Shown: piece by piece, positions 14,084-20,627 of the stretch
How the letters are laid out: every line of letters begins with the position of its first letter
Position numbering within the stretch: the stretch's first letter is position 1
Assembly: GCA_937934705.1 (NCBI GenBank)
Contig: CALGYY010000196.1
Location: 1 to 20,627, forward strand
Source of the DNA: an uncultured Bacteroidota bacterium
Lineage (GTDB): Bacteria; Bacteroidota; Bacteroidia; Bacteroidales; CAIWKO01
Direction of reading: 5' to 3'
DNA: 20,627 nucleotides
The notes under the pieces: model-generated
What the model saw: the letters and a program-made list of their open reading frames with translations, nothing else
Database searches by the model: none
What the model was told of the DNA's origin: nothing
Translations under genes and position numbers: made by a program

Positions 14084-15370
14084 ATGAGAGTACTAATGTT
14101 CGGCTGGGAATTCCCTCCCCACATAACCGGGGGATTGGGTACGGCCTGCTTCGGCTTAACGAAGGGGCTGGCCCGCCACGGGATTGAGGTGCTGTTCGTG
14201 GTTCCCAGGGCCTTTGGTGACGAGAGTCAGGAAGCCGTCAGGCTGGTCAACGCCAGTGATGTCAGCATTGATATCAGACAAAAAATGTATCAGGAATTCT
14301 GGAAGCAAATCACCTTTCTCGAAGTATCTTCCAATATCCTGCCTTATGTTGACCCGGAGGAATTTGAGAAGATGCACTCCTCCGAAGTTTTTGACGGCAG
14401 CAATGAAAAACAAAGCATTTTCTCAGAGCGGTATACTTTCTCAGGAAAATATGGCAGCGACCTGATGCAGGAAGTTTCGCGTTACGCACTGGTCGCAGCT
14501 TCTATCGCAGCTACCGCTGAGTTTGACGTGATCCATGCACATGACTGGCTGACTTATTCGGCCGGTATCGCGGCCAAACGGGTCAGCGGGAAGCCCCTGG
14601 TGGTTCACATGCATGCAACAGAATTTGACAGGTCTGGTGAGCATATCAACCAAAATGTATATGATATTGAGCGAAAAGGCATGGAGGCGTCAGACCAGGT
14701 GATTACGGTGAGTCATTTCACCCGCGATATTGTCATTAACCGCTATGGGATCGATCCTTCAAAAGTGGTGACAGTTCACAATGCGGTAGAACCGGCAGAC
14801 AATGAAGAATTGATGGAGGTCAGGAAGAATGTTAAGGAAAAAGTGGTGACTTTTCTGGGAAGGGTAACCTTTCAGAAAGGGCCTGACTACTTTGTTGAAG
14901 CCGCGCATAAAATTCTCCAGAAAGACCCTAACGTTAGATTTGTGATGGCTGGTTCGGGCGACATGCTGAACAAAATCATCCGTCGTGTAGCAGAACTCAG
15001 GATTTCCACTCACTTTCATTTTACCGGCTTTTTGAAAGGCGAAGAAGTTGACCGGATGTTCGCACTGAGTGATGTTTACGTGATGCCTTCCGTTTCAGAA
15101 CCTTTCGGGATCAGTCCTTTGGAAGCCATGCGTTCTAATGTCCCTGTGGTCATTTCAAGACAATCAGGTGTTTCAGAAGTATTAAAATATGCCTTAAAAG
15201 TTAATTTTTGGGACATTGATGATATGGCGGACGCGATATACGGCTTGCTGCACTATGATGCGTTGTCACGAATGTTCAGAAAACACGGTCGTATTGAGGT
15301 CGACAAACTGAAATGGGAAAACGCGGCGATGAAGGTGCGTTGGGTTTATGAGGGTTTGGTATCCCGGTAG
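14084..15370 (+). CDS. Glycogen-synthase-like glycosyltransferase (GT4/GT5 type)
   Basis: This 428-residue GT-B enzyme starts with the glycogen/starch-synthase opening MRVLMFGWEFPPHITGGLGT, whose GGLG loop binds the nucleotide-sugar phosphates. HAHDWLTY lies at about 151-158, FLGRVTFQKGPDYFVEAA at about 256-273, and the C-terminal E-x7-E motif EPFGISPLE near 340-350. It probably elongates alpha-1,4-glucan from ADP- or UDP-glucose; the donor cannot be read from the sequence. The ATG follows the debranching-enzyme stop by 11 bp and has AAGG immediately before it. It precedes the GH57 gene by 36 bp. Confidence 0.88.
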   Translation: MRVLMFGWEFPPHITGGLGTACFGLTKGLARHGIEVLFVVPRAFGDESQEAVRLVNASDVSIDIRQKMYQEFWKQITFLEVSSNILPYVDPEEFEKMHSSEVFDGSNEKQSIFSERYTFSGKYGSDLMQEVSRYALVAASIAATAEFDVIHAHDWLTYSAGIAAKRVSGKPLVVHMHATEFDRSGEHINQNVYDIERKGMEASDQVITVSHFTRDIVINRYGIDPSKVVTVHNAVEPADNEELMEVRKNVKEKVVTFLGRVTFQKGPDYFVEAAHKILQKDPNVRFVMAGSGDMLNKIIRRVAELRISTHFHFTGFLKGEEVDRMFALSDVYVMPSVSEPFGISPLEAMRSNVPVVISRQSGVSEVLKYALKVNFWDIDDMADAIYGLLHYDALSRMFRKHGRIEVDKLKWENAAMKVRWVYEGLVSR

Positions 15371-15406
15371 TACATAAATATTGAAAATCAGAAATACAGC
15401 ATAATC

Positions 15407-17014
15407 ATGAAATCTCTTTGCTTCTATTTTCAGGTTCACCAGCCATTTCGCTTAAGGACATACAGGTTCTTCGATATTGGAGAAGACCATCACTATTTCG
15501 ACGATTACCGTAACAGGTATATTATGCAGAGGGTTGCAGCCAAGTGCTACCTTCCGATGAATCAGCTATTGCTTGACCTGATCAAAGAATACGGAACTTC
15601 GTTTAAGGTGAGTTTTTCCATTTCAGGAGTAGCGATGGATCAGTTCCGCCAATATGCCCCGGAAGTTCTTGAAAGTTTTCAGAAACTAGCCGCTACCGGA
15701 TGTGTTGAGTTCCTTGCGGAAACCTATTCACACTCCCTTTCAGCGCTCAGAAGCAAAGATGAATTCGGAAGGCAGATCGACATGCAAAGGAATATGGTTA
15801 AAGAATATTTCGGACAGGATCCTCTGACCTTCAGGAATACTGAGTTGATATACAGTGACGGCATTGGAGAAATGGTCGCCGAAAAAGGATTCCAAACCAT
15901 GCTGACTGAAGGTGCAAAACACGTATTGGGTTGGAAAAGTCCCAATTACATGTATTGCAATTCAATTAACCCGAAACTTCATATTCTTCTGAAAAACTTC
16001 AGACTCAGCGACGACATTGCATTTCGCTTTTCACAGCAAAGCTGGGATTCATGGCCACTGACCACCGAAAAGTACGTTGATTGGCTGAATGCGCAGGATG
16101 CCGCAGAGGAAACGATCAATCTGTTCATGGACTATGAAACCTTCGGAGAGCACCAGTGGCCGGAAACAGGCATCTTTGACTTCATGAGGGCTCTTCCCAA
16201 ACGTGTTCTTTCACATTCGCCCTTCCGCTTTCACACGCCCTCTGAAGTGAGTATGAGACTCCAGCCTGTTGGTGCCATCCATGTCCCATGGCCGATCTCC
16301 TGGGCTGATGAAGAACGTGATCTCACTGCATGGTTGGGCAACGACCTTCAGGATGACGCTTTTAACCGCCTGTATGAAATTGAGGCAACAGTCAAGAATT
16401 GTCAGGATCCTGGAATATTGCGCGATTGGCGGCTCTTACAGACCAGCGACCATTTCTATTATATGTGCACCAAGTGGTTCAGCGACGGGGATGTTCACAA
16501 GTATTTCAATCCCTATAATTCACCGTATGAAGCCTATGTCAACTACATGAATATTTTATCTGACTTCATGATCAGGATCAAGGATGCATGCAGTGAAAGT
16601 AAGATCAACAGCAGTGAACCGCAACGAAAGAAAATGGCAAAACCTAAGATTAAAAAGAATACCCCACCCTCCGGCCGTGCTCAGAAAACAAAAAAAACTA
16701 TGAGTAAAGCAAGAAGCGGGAAAAGCAGCCGGGCATCGGACCTCAGCCTGATGCAGGAATTCGCCTCTATCACAGCATATTCAAACACGGCCTTACGTAA
16801 AGCACTCAAAGATATTGATGCTTTCACAGTGGGATTAGCTATCCATGACGCAGATGAAAAGATTCGACAACACGTCATTGCTAATCTCGGCATCAGAATT
16901 CAGCAGAAACTTGAAAAAATGGAACTGAATCCGGAGGAGATGAATCCGAAAGTGGTAGGGAAATGCCGAAAAAAGATTCTGGATTTGTTGAAGAATAAAA
17001 AGAAGTCGAAGTAA
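15407..17014 (+). CDS. GH57 alpha-amylase with Lys-rich linker and FliG-C-terminal-like domain
   Basis: Residues 1 to about 390 form a GH57 catalytic domain. FQVHQPFRLRTY (about 8-19) is motif 1. E146 in RNTELIYSD is the predicted nucleophile, and D242 in MDYETFGEHQW the predicted acid/base. These enzymes cleave or transfer alpha-1,4-glucans. A basic, low-complexity linker of about 50 residues (near 393-444; KKMAKPKIKKN, KTKKTMSKARSGK) leads to a helical C-terminal domain at about 445-530. That domain aligns without gaps, from memory, to the C-terminal domain of FliG: ALRKALKDID fits IQxLLREVD, LAIHDADEKIRQHVIANLG fits LALKGASEELKEKILxNMS, and KVVGKCRKKILDLL fits DVEEAQQKIVxII. Ordinary GH57 proteins of this type are about 400-480 residues. 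No frameshift is involved: it is one open frame. Confidence 0.9.
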   Translation: MKSLCFYFQVHQPFRLRTYRFFDIGEDHHYFDDYRNRYIMQRVAAKCYLPMNQLLLDLIKEYGTSFKVSFSISGVAMDQFRQYAPEVLESFQKLAATGCVEFLAETYSHSLSALRSKDEFGRQIDMQRNMVKEYFGQDPLTFRNTELIYSDGIGEMVAEKGFQTMLTEGAKHVLGWKSPNYMYCNSINPKLHILLKNFRLSDDIAFRFSQQSWDSWPLTTEKYVDWLNAQDAAEETINLFMDYETFGEHQWPETGIFDFMRALPKRVLSHSPFRFHTPSEVSMRLQPVGAIHVPWPISWADEERDLTAWLGNDLQDDAFNRLYEIEATVKNCQDPGILRDWRLLQTSDHFYYMCTKWFSDGDVHKYFNPYNSPYEAYVNYMNILSDFMIRIKDACSESKINSSEPQRKKMAKPKIKKNTPPSGRAQKTKKTMSKARSGKSSRASDLSLMQEFASITAYSNTALRKALKDIDAFTVGLAIHDADEKIRQHVIANLGIRIQQKLEKMELNPEEMNPKVVGKCRKKILDLLKNKKKSK

Positions 17015-17029
17015 ATATTATTCCGTAAC

Positions 17030-17419
17030 ATGAAACTAAGCGTTGCTGATCTGAAAAGGTGCGTCGGTTGTCAGCTGTGTATGTTCGCATGCAGCAGACG
17101 ATCCGGCGAAGGCGGACTGATCAATTCATGTATTGAAGTCAGATCCCAGGGAGGAATTTCCAAAGGGTTCACCATAGTGGTTTGTGCTGCATGCGGAGAT
17201 CCTCCATGTGCCAAGGTTTGTCCTACAGGAGCACTTATAGTGAGGGACAAGGGTGGCGTCAGGCTGGATTCTGCCAAATGTATCGGTTGCGGTAATTGTA
17301 AAAACGCCTGTATTATTGATGCCGTCTTCTGGAATGAAGATGAAAACAAGCCGGAGATCTGCATTCATTGCGGAGTCTGTGCCAAATATTGCCCTTTAGA
17401 CGTTTTGGCTTATCATTAA
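17030..17419 (+). CDS. Ferredoxin-like protein with four [4Fe-4S] clusters (AorA/YdhY type)
   Basis: This 129-residue protein has four Cys quartets: C11/14/17/21, C52/55/60/64 (CAACGDPPCAKVC), C84/87/90/94 (CIGCGNCKNAC) and C111/114/117/121 (CIHCGVCAKYC). Sixteen cysteines fit four [4Fe-4S] clusters, as in AorA of aromatic aldehyde oxidoreductases and in YdhY of E. coli. It is expected to carry electrons to or from the AOR-family protein encoded 10 bp downstream. It begins 15 bp after the GH57 stop. There is no signal peptide, so it is cytosolic. Confidence 0.92.
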   Translation: MKLSVADLKRCVGCQLCMFACSRRSGEGGLINSCIEVRSQGGISKGFTIVVCAACGDPPCAKVCPTGALIVRDKGGVRLDSAKCIGCGNCKNACIIDAVFWNEDENKPEICIHCGVCAKYCPLDVLAYH

Positions 17420-17429
17420 TCTGATCCCT

Positions 17430-19193
17430 ATGCAAGAACACGATAGTCTGAACAATGTATTATATATCGACCTGAGTAAAAAGAGCTTCAGGATTGAAAA
17501 CCGCCGCGATTTGTTTGAGAAGTACATCGGCGGCACGGGAGTAGCCACACAATTGCTTCACGAAAACTGTAAAGAAGGGACAGATCCCTATGATCCTTCG
17601 AGCCCGGTTATTCTGGCGGTTGGGCCCCTCACTGGCGTTCTCCCGCTGGCATCCAAAACGGTGGCCATGTATAAATCCCCGCTTACGGGAGATCTCGGAG
17701 AGAGTCACGCCGGTGGACGCTCTGCTGTTGCCATCAGAATGGCCGGATATGGAGCGGTCGTAATCACGGGGAAATGCGATTTTCCGGTGTACCTTTCGAT
17801 ACAACACAACAAGGTTTTTTTCCGGGATGCCACTACCCTTTGGGGCATGCGTTCCCGTTTCACTGCCGCCCGCGTTATGCGGGAGCGTGAAAAATTCCCG
17901 GGGCTTCGGGCCATCATGAGAATCGGACAGGCTGGTGAGCGTATGGTGGCTTATGCATCAGTGACCACTGAAACCTACCGGCATTTTGGTCGTTTGGGAT
18001 TGGGTGCAGTGTTCGGCAGTAAAATGCTTAAAGGAATCGTCATCAGCGGGAAAAGGTCTATCCCTGTGACAGACCGCAAAGCATTCCGTAACTTGTATGA
18101 TGAGGTCTACAAGGCGGCTGTTGACAGTCCTGTCATGAAGAAATACCATGATCTTGGCACTGCTGAAAACATAGGAAAACTCAACGCCATCAACGGTCTT
18201 CCGACGATGAACCTGAAGCAGAGCAGTATCGAGGGGATCGACAATATCACCGGTGAAACGATTGCGCAGCATTTTCTGGTTCGTCGTTTTTTCTGCGCCC
18301 ATTGCCCGGTCAGTTGCATCCATGTGGCGACCCTGCGTGAACCTTACGAAGATGATCCCTATTTCTACAAGACGACCTTCGTGGGTTACGATTATGAACT
18401 GATCTATAGCCTGGGAACCATGCTCGGGATCACGGATGTAAACAAGTTATTGGTGTTGATCGACAAAGTTGAGGAGTTGTCGATCGATGCTATGAGTACA
18501 GGGGTTGTCATGGCCTGGGCAACAGAAATGCAGGAGAAAGGGATGATCGGGGAAAAAGAGACAGACGGAATTGTTCTGAAATGGGGCGATCATCTGGCCT
18601 ATTCTGAATTCCTGAAGAAGATCATCCGTCAACCGAATGAATTTTATGAGGCAGTTGCCAGGGGTGTTGACCACGCATCATCCGTCTTCGGGGGTCGAGA
18701 ATTCTCGATGGCTTTTGGCAAAAACGAGATGCCCGGATATCACACAGGACCTGCGGCATACATTGGATATCTCATCGGTGCACGACATAGTCATCTAGAC
18801 AATGCTGGTTATTCGCTTGATATCAACGAGCTCATCAATGCACCTCTTGATGCGAAAACCATTATTGACAAACTGATTGAAGAAGAATCCCTGAGGCAGG
18901 TTTTGTCATCCATCGCAATTTGCTTTTTCGCGCGGGGGATTTACAAGATTGACCTTGTAAGCAGGGCATTGGCCTTTATGGGTTACCCTTATCAGAAAGA
19001 AGAATTGATGGAGATTGGCCGGAAGATACACGCGGAAAAATTCCGCTTTAAGGTAAGGGAAGGTTTCTCGTACCGGAATCAGAACATTCCTGAGAGAATC
19101 TACGAAACCAAGGATCCGACAGGACTGATCAGAAAGGAACTGATCCATGAGGCACTTGAGTATTTCGGCAAAAGAATGGGCGTTGAGGTTTAA
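17430..19193 (+). CDS. Aldehyde:ferredoxin oxidoreductase family protein (W/Mo-bis-pterin)
   Basis: This 587-residue protein matches the AOR family over its length (about 600). The N-terminal domain has YIGGTGVATQLL and GPLTGVLPLASKTVAMYKSP, followed by a GRSAVAIRMAGYGAVVITGK segment and FGRLGLGAVFGSKMLKGIV, typical of the pterin-binding part. The [4Fe-4S] ligands are C289, C292 and C296 (CAHCPVSC) with C498 (AICFFARG), at nearly the same spacing as in the Pyrococcus enzyme (C288, C291, C295, C494). The family oxidises aldehydes to acids with ferredoxin, using a tungsten-bis-pyranopterin. The pterin/substrate stretch EMPGYHTGPAAYIGYL and GARHSHLDNAGYSLD departs from the ELPAYDPR-like and GGCHL-like pattern I expect, so the substrate may not be a simple aldehyde. 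Confidence 0.93.
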   Translation: MQEHDSLNNVLYIDLSKKSFRIENRRDLFEKYIGGTGVATQLLHENCKEGTDPYDPSSPVILAVGPLTGVLPLASKTVAMYKSPLTGDLGESHAGGRSAVAIRMAGYGAVVITGKCDFPVYLSIQHNKVFFRDATTLWGMRSRFTAARVMREREKFPGLRAIMRIGQAGERMVAYASVTTETYRHFGRLGLGAVFGSKMLKGIVISGKRSIPVTDRKAFRNLYDEVYKAAVDSPVMKKYHDLGTAENIGKLNAINGLPTMNLKQSSIEGIDNITGETIAQHFLVRRFFCAHCPVSCIHVATLREPYEDDPYFYKTTFVGYDYELIYSLGTMLGITDVNKLLVLIDKVEELSIDAMSTGVVMAWATEMQEKGMIGEKETDGIVLKWGDHLAYSEFLKKIIRQPNEFYEAVARGVDHASSVFGGREFSMAFGKNEMPGYHTGPAAYIGYLIGARHSHLDNAGYSLDINELINAPLDAKTIIDKLIEEESLRQVLSSIAICFFARGIYKIDLVSRALAFMGYPYQKEELMEIGRKIHAEKFRFKVREGFSYRNQNIPERIYETKDPTGLIRKELIHEALEYFGKRMGVEV

Positions 19194-19210
19194 CCGGAAT
19201 AGATGAGCAG

Positions 19211-19702
19211 ATGAAGAGAAAAGTACTGAACCCCTTCCGTCATTTGCCGGGCTATTATTGCATCGGCTGTTCTCCGGATCATGAGCACGGACTGAGAATG
19301 GAGTTCTTTGACGATGGAGAGTTCATTTTCAGTGAGTGGGAGCCGGATCCGAATTTTCAGGGTTTTCAGAATGTTCTGCACGGAGGCATACAGGCGACAA
19401 TGCTTGACGAGGTTGCCTCCTGGGTGGTGATGACGAGGCTAAAGACCGGAGGTGTAACCTCGCGTATGGATGTGAGATACCTTCGTAAAGTGAGCCTTGA
19501 TCAGGGAAGGCTGCTGATCCGCGGTAAGCTGGAAAGTTTCCGGCACAGGATCGCAACGGTAGATGCTGAACTGCGGACATCTGATGGAGAAATTGCTTGC
19601 CAGGCTAAGGTGCAGTATTATATGCTGGATGAAGAAAAGGCCCGTCAGCACCTGAATTATCCGGGAATAGAAGCTTTTTTTGAAACTGAAGGAAAAGAAT
19701 GA
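19211..19702 (+). CDS. PaaI-like hotdog-fold thioesterase
   Basis: This 163-residue hotdog protein has the family core FQNVLHGGIQATMLDEVASW (H57-G58-G59, D66-E67), with the His-Gly-Gly and the Asp/Glu expected at the active site. It starts with a CIGCSPDHEHGL segment, common in this subgroup of acyl-CoA thioesterases. The length is slightly above the usual 130-150. It follows the AOR gene by 17 bp and overlaps the cupin gene by 4 bp (ATGA), so it is translationally coupled to it. It could hydrolyse an acyl-CoA linked to the AOR chemistry; this is inference from position. Confidence 0.88.
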   Translation: MKRKVLNPFRHLPGYYCIGCSPDHEHGLRMEFFDDGEFIFSEWEPDPNFQGFQNVLHGGIQATMLDEVASWVVMTRLKTGGVTSRMDVRYLRKVSLDQGRLLIRGKLESFRHRIATVDAELRTSDGEIACQAKVQYYMLDEEKARQHLNYPGIEAFFETEGKE

Positions 19703-20022
19703 AGAACCTCTTCAGTCCCCTTGAATTGCCCCCCGGTGATCAGGAATTCGTGGAGGAAATCCTGAAGGAAAAGGATCTGCGTATCGAACGCATCATCAGT
19801 CACGGACAAACCACCAGACCCTGTGAATGGTACGATCAGGATGAAAATGAATGGGTCATTTTGCTTCAGGGGAGTGCCAGATTATCTTTTGAAGATGGTT
19901 CAGTACATGAAATGGTGGAGGGAACATATTGTTACCTTCCGGCCCATGTCCGCCACCGGGTCGATTACACTTCATCCGAACCGCCCTGTATCTGGCTGGC
20001 CCTGTTCTGGAAATCAGCTTAA
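19699..20022 (+). CDS. Small cupin-domain protein
   Basis: This 107-residue protein is a single cupin. The recognisable core is IISHGQTTRPCEWYDQDENE, WVILLQGSARLSFEDG and GTYCYLPAHVRHRVDYT. The metal-site residues of motif 1 (HxH...E) are only partly present (one His in SHGQTT, Glu in the DENEWV segment), while motif 2 keeps PAHxxH. Its start ATGA overlaps the thioesterase stop, and its stop shares a TTAA (20019-20022) with the convergent YciO/TsaC gene. Function is unknown; it is the last gene of the operon. Confidence 0.85.
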   Translation: MKNLFSPLELPPGDQEFVEEILKEKDLRIERIISHGQTTRPCEWYDQDENEWVILLQGSARLSFEDGSVHEMVEGTYCYLPAHVRHRVDYTSSEPPCIWLALFWKSA

Positions 20023-20627
20023 AGTTCGCCCTTGCCCTGCCTGATCACTACAGGTTCATCACCGGTGCAATCTACCACGGTTGAGGCCTCATTATCACCG
20101 TATCCGCCGTCCACAACCATGTCCACAATGCGGTTATATTTCTCATAGATCAGTTCCGGGTCGGTCGTGTACTCGATAATATCATCCTCGTCATAAATTG
20201 AAGTGGAAATGATAGGATTACCCAGCAAACGGGCGATTTCCCTGGCAATATTATTATCCGGAATCCTGATTCCGACCGTTTTTTTCTTGTGCTGAAAGAT
20301 CTTGGGGACATTGTTATTGGCCTCAAGAATGAAGGTGTAAGGGCCGGGGAGCACCCTTTTCATCAGCTTGTAAACGGGGTTTGGAATCGGGCGGGTATAT
20401 TCAGAAAGATTGCTGAGGTCGTGGCATACAAAAGAAAAATTGGCTTTTTCCAGACGTATCCCCTTTATTCTGGCCACCTGTTCCAGTGCCTTTGGTTTAT
20501 AAATGCTGCAACCCAATGCGTAAACCGTGTCGGTTGGATAAATAATGACACCATCATTTTGCAGGCAATCGATTGCCATCCTCAATTGTCTTTCTGCAGG
20601 ATTGTCAGGATGTATTCTTAGAAGCAT
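20019..20627 (-). CDS. YciO/YrdC/TsaC-family protein (threonylcarbamoyl-AMP synthase-like)
   Basis: This 202-residue protein has the YrdC fold. It opens with IHPDNPAERQLRMAIDCLQN, DGVIIYPTDTVYALGC, then KNFS-like segment ANFSFVCHDLSNLSEYT, LPGPYTFILEANNNVP, KKKTVGIRIPDNNIAREIAR, STSIYDEDD and VVIRQGKGEL. The pattern and length are closer to YciO of E. coli (206 residues) than to TsaC (about 190). The family makes threonylcarbamoyl-AMP for t6A37 of tRNA, although YciO itself has not been clearly shown to do so. The start codon is the last three bases of the window, and the family's N-terminus fits it, so the gene looks complete. It converges with the cupin gene and shares its stop TTAA. Confidence 0.88.
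   Translation of the reverse strand: MLLRIHPDNPAERQLRMAIDCLQNDGVIIYPTDTVYALGCSIYKPKALEQVARIKGIRLEKANFSFVCHDLSNLSEYTRPIPNPVYKLMKRVLPGPYTFILEANNNVPKIFQHKKKTVGIRIPDNNIAREIARLLGNPIISTSIYDEDDIIEYTTDPELIYEKYNRIVDMVVDGGYGDNEASTVVDCTGDEPVVIRQGKGEL

Noticed and set aside
16740..17014. A separate FliG gene or an artefactual gene fusion at the end of the GH57 gene
   Set aside because: The frame is continuous from 15407 to 17014 with no stop or shift, and there are no flagellar genes around it.

Overview
The window looks like chromosomal DNA from a Bacteroidota (Bacteroidetes) bacterium, probably an anaerobic relative of the Bacteroidales/Marinilabiliales. The evidence is a SusC-like TonB-dependent receptor with a carboxypeptidase-like N-terminal domain, a short bTHX-type ribosomal protein start, Bacteroidota-style -7 elements (TAnnTTTG) upstream of most transcription units, few Shine-Dalgarno sequences, and a tungsten-type aldehyde:ferredoxin oxidoreductase. 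No rRNA, tRNA, transposase, phage gene or CRISPR array was found.

Left part (1-3794): the N-terminus of a B12-binding radical-SAM-type protein runs off the left edge on the minus strand. It is followed by a stand-alone TonB-dependent receptor (minus), a small unrecognised lipoprotein (plus) and a YqgE/AlgH protein (minus). The last two genes converge on one shared TTAA.

Cell-wall pair (3909-6660, plus): two overlapping genes match MurL (epimerase of UDP-MurNAc-L-Ala-L-Glu) and MurD2 (L-Glu-adding ligase). This alternative route to D-Glu in peptidoglycan was worked out in Xanthomonas and is unexpected here.

Housekeeping block (6661-11141, minus): a bTHX ribosomal protein with a roughly 100-residue Lys/Glu-rich tail, a TrmH-like methyltransferase, HU with a clear terminator, an operon of TPR membrane protein - ribH - fmt, and a DUF6265-like lipoprotein.

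Non-coding segment (11142-12116): about 1 kb containing a 12-unit, 33-bp tandem repeat with an A-A-B higher-order pattern. A promoter and a roughly 180-nt leader follow.

Right operon (12117-20022, plus): seven tightly packed genes. They encode a glycogen debranching enzyme, a glycogen-synthase-like glycosyltransferase, a GH57 alpha-amylase, a four-cluster ferredoxin, an AOR-family oxidoreductase, a PaaI-like thioesterase and a cupin. The first three form an alpha-glucan (glycogen) module. The ferredoxin and AOR form an electron-transfer module like AorAB or YdhY/YdhV. The GH57 protein carries a Lys-rich linker and a C-terminal domain that resembles the C-terminal domain of the flagellar protein FliG, a striking fusion. 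A YciO/TsaC-family gene converges on the operon, again sharing a TTAA stop.

The items most worth pursuing are the GH57-FliG_C-like fusion, the murL-murD2 pair, the 33-bp minisatellite, the tailed bTHX protein and the glycogen-AOR operon.
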